26,027 bases of DNA, from NCBI GenBank assembly GCA_902491915.1, contig CABUJL010000015.1, positions 1 through 26,027 on the forward strand. The letters run 5' to 3'. This document shows, in pieces, positions 7,031 through 14,406 of this stretch (positions are counted from its first letter, which is position 1; the number at the start of each line of letters is the position of its first letter). The position numbers were made by a program, and so were the translations under genes. This DNA is from an uncultured Collinsella sp. Its GTDB lineage: Bacteria; Actinomycetota; Coriobacteriia; Coriobacteriales; Coriobacteriaceae. Under the pieces are notes generated by a model. That model was given only the letters and a program-made list of their open reading frames with translations. It was not told the origin of the DNA and did not search any database.

Positions 7031-7906
7031 CTAGCCTGTCACGTAATACCAGACCACGTTGTCGCCGTTTGAGAGAACGTAGTTGCTGCAGGCTGTCATG
7101 GGCGTTGTGCCGTTGACGGAATAACACCAGCCGCTACCGCTTCCATAGTTTTCATCCTTCTCGGCCAGGCCACCGATGGCGGCAACATAAGTGCCAAACG
7201 ACGAGCCACGCGCATTTATAGAAATACCCAGCGCGCAGAGAGCGTCGTAGGCAGTTGCTCCCTCATTAAAGGTGTAGGTACCACCAGCGGACACAGGATT
7301 GCCCACAGCGCTCGAAGTAACCGAGACAGTCACGGTAACGTAGCTAGACTCCTGAGAGACGCTCTGGTTGCCCGAGGGGGCATTACTGTTATCAGGAACG
7401 GCAGAAGGCCCACCGGACGTTGCCGAATTCTGAGAAGCCGACTGACTGTTGTCAGTCTTTTTATTTCCTGCTCCTTTTTCGCCGGACTTCTTGCTATCCG
7501 AGTTCTTGTCCGATTCCTTGTCCGAAGACTCGGAATCTTTCTTGGAGTCAGATTTGTCAGAACCCCTAGACCCGTCATTCGTATCATCAGAAGATTTGGA
7601 ATCCTTGGACCCGGCCTTGCCCGAAGCGACAGTCGAGCCGGACCCATTGCCATCCTTGGCGACGATGCTCTCCCCCGCCACGGTCTGGACGATCCAATCA
7701 ATGGACCAGGCACCGCTTGTGGAAGGATGGACAAAGCCCAGCGAGACAACGATCAGAACGACGCACGCGGCAGTCAACACGCCAAGGAGCGCCTTGCGAC
7801 GAGGGGTGGACGCCGCCGAAGCGGCGCCTTTTTGCTTTGCATCGTCGAGCTGAATAAACGAGGAATCGGGCTGTTGCCCGTTGGTCTCCTTGGGCTTATC
7901 GGGCAT
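7031..7906 (-). CDS. membrane-anchored protein with one DUF4430 domain
   Basis: The 291-residue product has a short cytoplasmic N-terminus, one membrane helix (about residues 40-58, ending VVLIVVSLGFVH), and a long Ser/Lys/Asp-rich spacer (about 75-185). The C-terminal ~100-residue domain has the DUF4430 (transcobalamin-like C-terminal, PF14478) pattern: YTFNEGATAYDALCALGIS, GSGSGWCYSVNGTTP and LSNGDNVVWYYV. The frame opens at a GTG at 7915, but AAGGG stands 8 bases before the ATG at 7906, which I choose. This start overlaps the end of the upstream giant gene by 11 bp, implying translational coupling. It therefore falls under the same cobalamin riboswitch. It looks like the membrane-proximal partner of the larger surface protein. 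A role in corrinoid handling is inference from the riboswitch and domain kinship. Confidence 0.8.
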   Translation of the reverse strand: MPDKPKETNGQQPDSSFIQLDDAKQKGAASAASTPRRKALLGVLTAACVVLIVVSLGFVHPSTSGAWSIDWIVQTVAGESIVAKDGNGSGSTVASGKAGSKDSKSSDDTNDGSRGSDKSDSKKDSESSDKESDKNSDSKKSGEKGAGNKKTDNSQSASQNSATSGGPSAVPDNSNAPSGNQSVSQESSYVTVTVSVTSSAVGNPVSAGGTYTFNEGATAYDALCALGISINARGSSFGTYVAAIGGLAEKDENYGSGSGWCYSVNGTTPMTACSNYVLSNGDNVVWYYVTG

Positions 7907-10900
7907 TACCGTCACCCTTGCCGCGCTTGGTCAGCACGAAGACGGCGATGAGCGCAAGGCCGATCACGCCGGCGGCGATGCCAACGATGGCGAGCGGATT
8001 GGTGCCAGTCTCCTGCTCGGAAGCACTAGAGGACTTCTTAGCAGTGGTCGTGGAAACAGCACCCGTATCGGACTTGGAATCGGACTTCTTGTCGGACTTG
8101 CTGTCCTTCTTATCAGACTTCTTGTCAGACTTCTTCTCGTCCTTCTTATCGGACTTATCGGAGTCCTTCTTGTCGGACTTGTTGTCCTTGGTCTCGGTCT
8201 TGGTCGACACCGTCGTCTTGGTCACCGGCTTCTTGCCCGGGGCAATAGCGCCGCCCTTCGAGCCGGAACCAGAACCCGTGCCAGCGCCAGTGCCGGAACC
8301 GGTACCAGAACCGCTACCGCCGTTGGAACCAGCACCGCCATTGCCGCCAGGGTTAACGGCATTCTTGGTCCACTTGGCATACAACGTAAGGTCGGCCGTC
8401 ACCGGCGTACCGAAGTCATACGCCTGCGTGCAAGCCTCATCGGTGAACCAACCGCCGAAAGCGTAGCCATCGCGCGTCGGATCGGCCGGCTTGACCAGCT
8501 TGCCATCGGACGTAGCAACAAACTTAGTGTCGCAAGCAGACCCGCCGTTGGAATTAAAGGCAACCGTCCAAGACTCAACGGCCCCCAGCTTGAACAGAGT
8601 GCCCGAGTCATTGATGTAGTACAGGTTGCCAGATGCATCGGCAATGACCGGAGAGTCGCAGTGCTGGTAATGGCCAGCCGCATCATAAATCTGCGTCGCC
8701 TCTGCATCGCCGAGCGTATAGCGATATACGCCACCACCAGCAGAGTAGTTGACGTAATCCTTGCTATCCGCGCTGTTAACGGTGAAGTACACATAGGTCT
8801 TGCCGCCCTGAACACTCACCAGCGGAGTAGCAGCAATACCGTTAAATCCGGCCGGCAGTTCTTTACCGTCAGCAGCGGTGACCATCGTGGTCTTACCGGT
8901 CTTCAGATTATAGAGAGCCAGAGCAGAGCCAGTAGCCGTCTGTCCGCCGACAATCAAGTTTTCGCCAGCCACCGCCGGTGCGCTCATGTTATTCGTAAGA
9001 CCCAGATCGACCGTCTTCTGCTCGCTCAGCACGCCCTTCGCCGAAAGCGAAATCACATGGAGCTTTCCATCGTGCGTCATCTGATAGAAGGTCGAACCAT
9101 TGGACAGATCGGCGACACAGTCGGCGTTCGCGAGAGCGCCGAGCTTCATGGTCGAAACGACATCGCCCGTCGTCTTATCAATGCACTTAAGCGTGCCCGC
9201 GCTCGTAGGAACGATGGCATACTTATCCGTCAAAGCCGCACCAGTCCAGTAATAGCCCTCGGCAGGGTCGATGTTCTGCCAAGAGACTTCGCCCGTGGCA
9301 ATCTTGATACGCTTAAGGGAGCCGTTGCCGTAGGTCGCGTTGTAATTCTCGTCATACGAAATATCGACCGAGCCTACATAGACGTACTCGCCGTCCGAAA
9401 CGACGGTGCAGGAGCTCTGCGTCAAATCCGTCAAACCAGGCGTCAGCCACTTGCAGATCAGCTTGTCTGCAGTAATCGCCTGGACCGCACCGCCGTTGAG
9501 CGGAACGATGATAAGGCCATTGGTATAGATCGGACGAGAAGTATAGCTCACCTTGGAGGCAAGCGGCGCAGAGGCAACCTTTTTGCCCGTGGACGAATCG
9601 ATCTTGATGAGCTCGTTCTCGGTCGCGATGTACACAAAGCCGTTAGCGATGACAGGCTCGCTGCAGTTGGCATACTGCTGACCAGACTCGTCCTTCCAAT
9701 CGAAGGCCCACTTAAGACCGGCGGCCTGCGCAGGCGTCTTGGCATCCGTTACGGTCGAACCGTTGCCACTGTTGCCGTAGCCGGCCCACTCGGCATCCCA
9801 ATCAGGAGTCGTCGCGCTCGGGTCCACGACAATCTTGTCGGGATCGGGCATGGCCGAATCGTCGGTGGTATAGGCAAGCGTAACCTTATCGCCGCTCTTG
9901 AGCGTAATCTGATTGGCGCAGAGTAAGGAGGGCTCTCCGTTGATATACAGGTGCCAATATTTATTGGTCGCAGCATCCCAGGCATACGGCTTGTGATCGA
10001 ACGGCGAATTGATGGAATTGAGGAACCAGTACTCACCACTCTGGGAGCCGTTGTACGTAACGCCCTTGGCCTTCAGGACCGTCTCAATAAGGTTCTGGGC
10101 AGTAGAGCCTTCGGGCAGGGAAACATTGCTTGCCGAGCCCCAGCGAGTATTGTTGCCGTTGACATCGGGACCGATAACATCGACAGACCCAAGCACCTGA
10201 CCGGGGAGGGCATCGGCGTCAGCACCATACATAAAGGTGACGGCATCGCCCTCTTGAAGCTCGTAGGCACCGGCGCCAACGTCGGCGAACTTGCCATTTA
10301 CGTAGAAGCGCCAATAGCTATTGGTCGCAGCATCCCAGCCATAGGACTTACCATCGAACGGCGAAGTAATGCCGTTGAGGAACCAGCCCCAAGACGATTC
10401 GCCAGCATCGAGAGTAAGGCCGGTCTGCTCAAGGAGATCCTTAGCAGTGGAGCCTGCCTTGAGGCTCGTCTGGCCCGTCGAAGCCCAAACCTGTTGCTTG
10501 CCGTCCTTGTCCTTACCAAGTACCTGAACGGAAGCATGGACAGAATCGGACGGCAACTGGTCGCCCCAGCCACCGTAGAACCACGTAACGGTATCACCAG
10601 CATGAATGGTGACATTGTCTGCCGTGTAGTCGCTCGACTTGCCGTTGATGAACAGCTGCCAATAGGTCGAATAATCGAGCGGCGTACCCAGTTCAACGCC
10701 GTTGTACTTAAGGCTCAGAATGAAGGAGCCCGCAGCAACGGCGTCGATGCCATTCGCCTCGAGCGCGACCTTCGTAAGGTCAAGTGCGTTCGAGCCGGAC
10801 GTCACCACATACTGCGCGTTATCGACCCAAGTCTGAGTCTTGCCCTGGGCATCGCGACCAATGACGGTCACATTTGCGGCAACCTGGTCCTTAACAACGG

Positions 10901-11768
10901 GGGTAGTGCTACCAGCCGTATAGGCAAACTCAATCTTCTGCCCCTGGGCGAGTTTAACGCTGCTCGCGCCGACCGAGGAAGACGCGCCGTCGACGAACAG
11001 CTGCCAGAAGGCATAAGTCGTCGGATCGTAGGCAAGCGTGCGGCCATCGTTCGGGGATGTGATGCTTTTGAGGTAGAAACCGTATGCCGTGTTCGGATCG
11101 TAATCCGCCTTAAAGCCCGTCTTCTGCTGCAGCTTAACGAAGGCATCCGCAGCCGTTGCGCCCTCGTCGAGCTTGAGCTGCGTAGGCGCCACCCAGGTCT
11201 GAGCCTTGCCGTCGGCATCGGTGCCGATAATCGAGAACGAGACCTCGACCTGCTTCTTGGCAGCATCGCCGGTTTCTGTCGGGTTCTCTGTCTGAACGGC
11301 AGCCGCGGCGGCAGATCCTGCTTGGCCAGCGGATGCCGCCGAAGACTGCTTGCTCGCGGCAGGGCTCTCCCCCGTCGCCGAGCCTTCGTCGCCAGTTGCT
11401 GCCTTTGTTGTGCCGGCACTAGCTGCAGGCGCGCTCCCAGAATCCGAAACCTCGGCGCCGCTCTGCCCAGCGGCACCGCCCGCAAGCGCTGCGTCCTCGC
11501 CCGGCGTCGTAGCCTGAGCCACAGCCTCGGCAATGCCCTCGGCGCCCTCGGCCCACAGCTGAGCCGGTGTGGTGCCAAAGGCCATCGCGAATGCCAGGAA
11601 TGCCACCAGGCCGCGCTTGGCTACGCCGCGCGCAATTGCGCCACGGCGATGCGAGACGCGCTCGCGCTCGTCCTCAAACATATCCAATTGTCCCCCATTG
11701 TCTGTACTTGGAGCGTTGCCTTGAGGCTGCCCCACGTCATCGCGCATGTTGCGCTCGAGTTCCCCCAT
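7896..11768 (-). CDS. giant surface protein: four DUF4430 domains, propeller, InlB repeat, C-terminal anchor
   Basis: From the ATG at 11768 (AAGGAGGA 7 bases upstream) the product has 1290 residues; a further in-frame ATG at 11831 lacks a ribosome site and is rejected. A 50-residue charged leader precedes a signal peptide (hydrophobic core ~53-66, cleavage near AQLWA). After an Ala/Ser-rich spacer come four DUF4430-like domains at about 173-290, 296-405, 408-522 and 524-640, each with a YW..(F/Y).(N/D)G signature (TYWQLFINGK, SYWRFYVNGK, KYWHLYINGE). Residues ~641-1062 form a PQQ-like beta-propeller (IDSSTGKKVASAPL, IDKTTGDVVSTMKLG). A Flg_new/InlB-type repeat (~1063-1132, GYAFGGWFTDEACTQAYDF) follows. 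The tail is a Gly/Ser stretch, a Lys/Asp/Ser stalk, a membrane helix (~1255-1278) and a basic end. The would-be sorting motif is EQETG rather than LPxTG. A cobalamin riboswitch precedes it. Confidence 0.9.
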   Translation of the reverse strand: MGELERNMRDDVGQPQGNAPSTDNGGQLDMFEDERERVSHRRGAIARGVAKRGLVAFLAFAMAFGTTPAQLWAEGAEGIAEAVAQATTPGEDAALAGGAAGQSGAEVSDSGSAPAASAGTTKAATGDEGSATGESPAASKQSSAASAGQAGSAAAAAVQTENPTETGDAAKKQVEVSFSIIGTDADGKAQTWVAPTQLKLDEGATAADAFVKLQQKTGFKADYDPNTAYGFYLKSITSPNDGRTLAYDPTTYAFWQLFVDGASSSVGASSVKLAQGQKIEFAYTAGSTTPVVKDQVAANVTVIGRDAQGKTQTWVDNAQYVVTSGSNALDLTKVALEANGIDAVAAGSFILSLKYNGVELGTPLDYSTYWQLFINGKSSDYTADNVTIHAGDTVTWFYGGWGDQLPSDSVHASVQVLGKDKDGKQQVWASTGQTSLKAGSTAKDLLEQTGLTLDAGESSWGWFLNGITSPFDGKSYGWDAATNSYWRFYVNGKFADVGAGAYELQEGDAVTFMYGADADALPGQVLGSVDVIGPDVNGNNTRWGSASNVSLPEGSTAQNLIETVLKAKGVTYNGSQSGEYWFLNSINSPFDHKPYAWDAATNKYWHLYINGEPSLLCANQITLKSGDKVTLAYTTDDSAMPDPDKIVVDPSATTPDWDAEWAGYGNSGNGSTVTDAKTPAQAAGLKWAFDWKDESGQQYANCSEPVIANGFVYIATENELIKIDSSTGKKVASAPLASKVSYTSRPIYTNGLIIVPLNGGAVQAITADKLICKWLTPGLTDLTQSSCTVVSDGEYVYVGSVDISYDENYNATYGNGSLKRIKIATGEVSWQNIDPAEGYYWTGAALTDKYAIVPTSAGTLKCIDKTTGDVVSTMKLGALANADCVADLSNGSTFYQMTHDGKLHVISLSAKGVLSEQKTVDLGLTNNMSAPAVAGENLIVGGQTATGSALALYNLKTGKTTMVTAADGKELPAGFNGIAATPLVSVQGGKTYVYFTVNSADSKDYVNYSAGGGVYRYTLGDAEATQIYDAAGHYQHCDSPVIADASGNLYYINDSGTLFKLGAVESWTVAFNSNGGSACDTKFVATSDGKLVKPADPTRDGYAFGGWFTDEACTQAYDFGTPVTADLTLYAKWTKNAVNPGGNGGAGSNGGSGSGTGSGTGAGTGSGSGSKGGAIAPGKKPVTKTTVSTKTETKDNKSDKKDSDKSDKKDEKKSDKKSDKKDSKSDKKSDSKSDTGAVSTTTAKKSSSASEQETGTNPLAIVGIAAGVIGLALIAVFVLTKRGKGDGNAR
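8068..8189 (-). repeat. low-complexity KSDKK-type repeat inside the giant surface gene
   Basis: The coding DNA repeats variants of a 9-12 bp unit that encodes Lys-Ser-Asp-Lys-Lys (for example SDKKDEKKSDKKSDKKDSK). Such charged, extended stretches usually act as flexible stalks across the cell wall. The smaller DUF4430 protein has a related Ser/Asp/Lys spacer. Repeat number may vary between strains by slippage. Confidence 0.7.
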
Positions 11769-11830
11769 CGGGGTCCTCCTTCCCTCCAGAGCCCTATGCA
11801 CACCGGCGGCATACGCCGCGGCAACGTGCA

Positions 11831-12003
11831 AGATGGGAGGCGATCCGACTTAACCTTAACGGCTCAGGCGCGCCGTCCGATCTGCGACGCGAACATCCCG
11901 AGCCAAGAGGAATTACGGTTACTGGTACAGCCGGGGACTTGCACCCCGATTCTCCCAAACGCGCAGGAAAACCGCGCATTCGTGCGTCTCCGCACCACCA
12001 TCT
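11831..12003 (-). promoter_or_regulatory. cobalamin (B12) riboswitch aptamer
   Basis: On the minus strand the conserved B12-box core is plain: GGGAGAAT, GGGGTGCAAGTCCCC, GGCTGTACC, AGTAACCGTAA. These match the RF00174 pattern GGGAA..GGTGnAAnTCC..GCnGnnCC..nACnGTnA. About 60 bases on comes the closing segment AAGTCGGATCGCCTCCC, the counterpart of AAGCCAGGAGACCtGCC. The ends pair as P1: AGATGG (5' end, 12003-11998) with CCATCT (11836-11831). Only 62 bases separate it from the ATG at 11768. That stretch has a GCGGC/GCCGC hairpin and a CCCC-GAT-GGGG hairpin holding the start codon, with no T-run. Control is therefore more likely translational than by termination. A matching promoter sits directly upstream. 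Confidence 0.92.
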
Positions 12004-12013
12004 AGGCCATCGA

Positions 12014-12041
12014 TTATTACCGTCAAAATGGTATCACGCAA
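12014..12041 (-). promoter_or_regulatory. promoter of the riboswitch-DUF4430 operon
   Basis: On the minus strand TTGCGT (12041-12036) is followed after 16 bases by TAATAA (12019-12014). The transcription start would fall near 12007, just before the first base of aptamer helix P1 at 12003. Confidence 0.6.
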
Positions 12042-12067
12042 AAGGGCCTCGCACGCAGGCGAAGCCC
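12040..12067 (-). terminator. terminator of the phasin-like/UbiB operon
   Basis: Minus strand: GGGCTTCGC pairs with GCGAGGCCC (one G-U pair) around a 6-base loop and is followed by TTTT. It overlaps the -35 box of the riboswitch promoter by two bases, so the two transcription units are packed tightly. The remaining bases up to 12118 hold nothing I recognise. Confidence 0.8.
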
Positions 12068-12118
12068 ATGGTAAAAGCTATTGTTTGCGATAGGAAAATG
12101 CGGTGACGGTCGCAGACT

Positions 12119-13882
12119 CTAGTGCTTGCCGCCGTGGCTGTTGAGCCAGATATTGCGGCCCAGCATAAGCGCCAGCACCAGCGCGCTCACGTAGCCCATA
12201 AAGCCAATGACTGGGATACCAAACACAACCGGCTCGATGCGCGCGTAGTACACCACCGACGAACCGATAAACAGGCCGGCAATCACAATTGCCATCGACA
12301 TGCGGTCGATAATTCCGCCCAGCTGTCGCAGCGCCTTATCGCTGCTCATGATCTGCGTGTTTACCTTAAGCTGTCCGCGCGTGAGCATGCGCGATGCCAA
12401 GCCCAGATACTCGGCCGCCTCGAGCGAGCCTTTTGCCGCGCGATAGCTGCTCGCGGCAAGATCGCGCCCCATTTCGCGGACGCGTGCATAGGTGCTCTTC
12501 TCGTTTTTGATGTGCGTCTGGATGATCTGGATCATGTTGACGTTGGGCATGTACTCGGTCAGCAGGCCCTCAAGCGTCACCATGCCGCGCGCGAACATCG
12601 TCACCACGCTCGGCAGCTCAACGTCGTTTTTGCGCGCCAGGTTTAGCAGCGAGGTCATAAACTCGCCGATATCAAGATCTTTAAGGTCAAGACCCGCAAA
12701 GTCGGCGACGATAAAGTCCAAGTCGGACAAAAAGGCCGAATGGTCGAGCTCGGCCGAGTCGCCGCGCGTCACGGCAAAGCGCATGAGCGAATCCTTGAGC
12801 TTGGGCACGTCACCCTCGGCCACGGCGAAAATCATGTCCTTGACGATGCCACGGTCGTGGCTCGACATACGCCCGACCATGCCCAAGTCGATAAAGTAAA
12901 CGATGCCGTCCTTGAGAATGATGTTTCCCGCATGCGGGTCGGCATGGAAAAAGCCGTCATCAAGCACCTGCGACGAGTAGTCCTCGACAATCGCGGCACC
13001 GATCTTTTCCAAGTCATAGCCCTCGGCCACCAAGCGTTCAGGATCGGCGATCGAAATGCCGTCGACGTAGTCCATAACCACCACGTGTTCGGTGCACAGG
13101 TCCAGATAGGATTTAGGGCACGTCACGCCATGAACGCTCTTATGGAACTCGTAGAAGTCGTTGAGGTTTTTGGCCTCGGCCAAAAAGTTGGTCTCCTCGC
13201 GAAACGAGGTCCACAGCTCCTCGACCACGCCGTGCAGGTCAACGAATTGATCGGTGTTGACGAACTTGGAAACGATACGCACCACCGAGCGGATGATATC
13301 GATGTCCTGCGCCATAACCTGCTGCGCACCGGGGCGCTGCACCTTGACGGCCACATCCTCGCCCGTCACCAGACGAGCGCGGTGCACCTGCGCGAGCGAT
13401 GCGCTACCAAGCGGATTGGGATCGATCGCATCGAACATCTCCCCCAGGCGCAGGCCGTATTCTTCCTCCAGACAGCGAAGCACTACCTCGTACGGCACCG
13501 GTTCCACGTCGGAGCGCAGACGACGCAGCTCGTCGCAAAAGCGTTGCGGCAAAATCTCGGACCGGTTGGCCAGAATCTGCCCCATCTTGACGAACATGGG
13601 GCCGAGTTCCTCGAGCAGGCGGCGCAAACGAACCGGCGTGAGGTTATCCCACACGCGGTACTTTTTGACCAGGCGAACAATCTGCCCAATGCGTTCGCGA
13701 CGACCCGCCGGCGTGAGCTGGTATTCCTCGTCCGGTGCCATCGCGTCGGGCTCCTCGGGCACCATATCGACAGCGCGCGGCTTCTTGCGAGCGCCCGAGA
13801 CGGCAGCGTCGACCTCATCGACAACCGCCGCCTCGTCACCCAAGGGATCTAGATTGTTGTAATCGGTGGTGGAATCTGCCAT
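12119..13882 (-). CDS. ABC1/UbiB-family atypical kinase-like protein
   Basis: A 587-residue protein of the UbiB/AarF/ABC1 family, membrane-associated atypical kinases or ATPases linked to prenyl-lipid (quinone) metabolism. Family hallmarks are in order: the KxGQ motif (KMGQ, residues 99-102), the Ala-rich loop replacing the P-loop (GSASLAQVH, 159-167), the ATP-binding Lys in VAVKVQRPG (K180), the catalytic HADPHAGN (313-320) and the metal-binding IDLG (331-334). Two hydrophobic helices close the protein (about 530-575), so it is probably tethered to the membrane. The first ~60 residues are acidic and poorly conserved in appearance. It starts 8 bp after a phasin-like gene and ends before a terminator, so the two form an operon. 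The ribosome site is weak. All catalytic motifs are intact; the lipid substrate in this organism is unknown. Confidence 0.92.
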   Translation of the reverse strand: MADSTTDYNNLDPLGDEAAVVDEVDAAVSGARKKPRAVDMVPEEPDAMAPDEEYQLTPAGRRERIGQIVRLVKKYRVWDNLTPVRLRRLLEELGPMFVKMGQILANRSEILPQRFCDELRRLRSDVEPVPYEVVLRCLEEEYGLRLGEMFDAIDPNPLGSASLAQVHRARLVTGEDVAVKVQRPGAQQVMAQDIDIIRSVVRIVSKFVNTDQFVDLHGVVEELWTSFREETNFLAEAKNLNDFYEFHKSVHGVTCPKSYLDLCTEHVVVMDYVDGISIADPERLVAEGYDLEKIGAAIVEDYSSQVLDDGFFHADPHAGNIILKDGIVYFIDLGMVGRMSSHDRGIVKDMIFAVAEGDVPKLKDSLMRFAVTRGDSAELDHSAFLSDLDFIVADFAGLDLKDLDIGEFMTSLLNLARKNDVELPSVVTMFARGMVTLEGLLTEYMPNVNMIQIIQTHIKNEKSTYARVREMGRDLAASSYRAAKGSLEAAEYLGLASRMLTRGQLKVNTQIMSSDKALRQLGGIIDRMSMAIVIAGLFIGSSVVYYARIEPVVFGIPVIGFMGYVSALVLALMLGRNIWLNSHGGKH

Positions 13883-13890
13883 CTGCGCTG

Positions 13891-14307
13891 CTACTCAGCC
13901 TCTTCGGTATCCTTCGCATCGTCGGGCTCAACGGACTCGACGGGCACCGAGGTCACGTTGTCCTCGACCGAATCGACGATGTCGCGCACATGGGCCAGGA
14001 AGGCCGTGCGCTCGGGAGCGGTCATGACGCGGACCCGGGCAAGGATGAGCTCGTCAAGCACGCGCTGGGCCGCGGTCTCGCCCTGCATGCCCAAGCGCTC
14101 GGTCAGGTCGGAGATGGTGCCGCCGGCCTGCTCGAACATGTCGGACACACTGCGGGCGATATCGGGAGTGGCGGTGTCCTTGCGGACCTGCTCGCCTTTG
14201 GTGTTAAGGTCGTCGAGGACCTTCTTGCCGCCTTCGACAGCAACGGCGGCAGCGCCAAAGCCCACGTTAATGGCGCCGTTAACAAGCTGATCGAGTTTCA
14301 TAACCAT
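13891..14307 (-). CDS. phasin-like small helical protein
   Basis: The 138-residue product is predicted to be mostly helical: an N-terminal amphipathic or glycine/alanine-rich segment (INVGFGAAAVAVEGGKK), a helical middle (ARSVSDMFEQAGGTISDLT), and an acidic, probably disordered tail. The overall look is that of phasin/PhaF-like regulators, which coat granules or bind membranes. No motif is decisive. The ATG at 14307 is favoured over an upstream TTG (14319) because GGAG sits 6 bases before it. A second ATG two codons on is also possible. It is co-transcribed with the UbiB-like gene 8 bp downstream, suggesting a partner or scaffold for that membrane protein. Family assignment is tentative. Confidence 0.55.
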   Translation of the reverse strand: MVMKLDQLVNGAINVGFGAAAVAVEGGKKVLDDLNTKGEQVRKDTATPDIARSVSDMFEQAGGTISDLTERLGMQGETAAQRVLDELILARVRVMTAPERTAFLAHVRDIVDSVEDNVTSVPVESVEPDDAKDTEEAE

Positions 14308-14406
14308 GGTTATCTCCAATCACAAACAACTGCATTGGCGTTCTTGTACCCAAGATTGAGCGAAAGCGACAAAGCGTTTTAGCGCTATTCGATCGACGGG
14401 AAATCC

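Noticed and set aside
6572..7127. Several overlapping open frames (130-146 codons) on both strands across the palindrome array
   Set aside because: They run through two intrinsic terminators, show no protein-like composition, and the 62-bp period (not a multiple of 3) shifts frame each unit. The openness reflects stop-poor repeats.
7881..12005. Two plus-strand frames of about 680 codons opposite the giant surface gene
   Set aside because: They are antisense shadows of a GC-rich, repeat-bearing gene. They lack ribosome sites, and one crosses the riboswitch.
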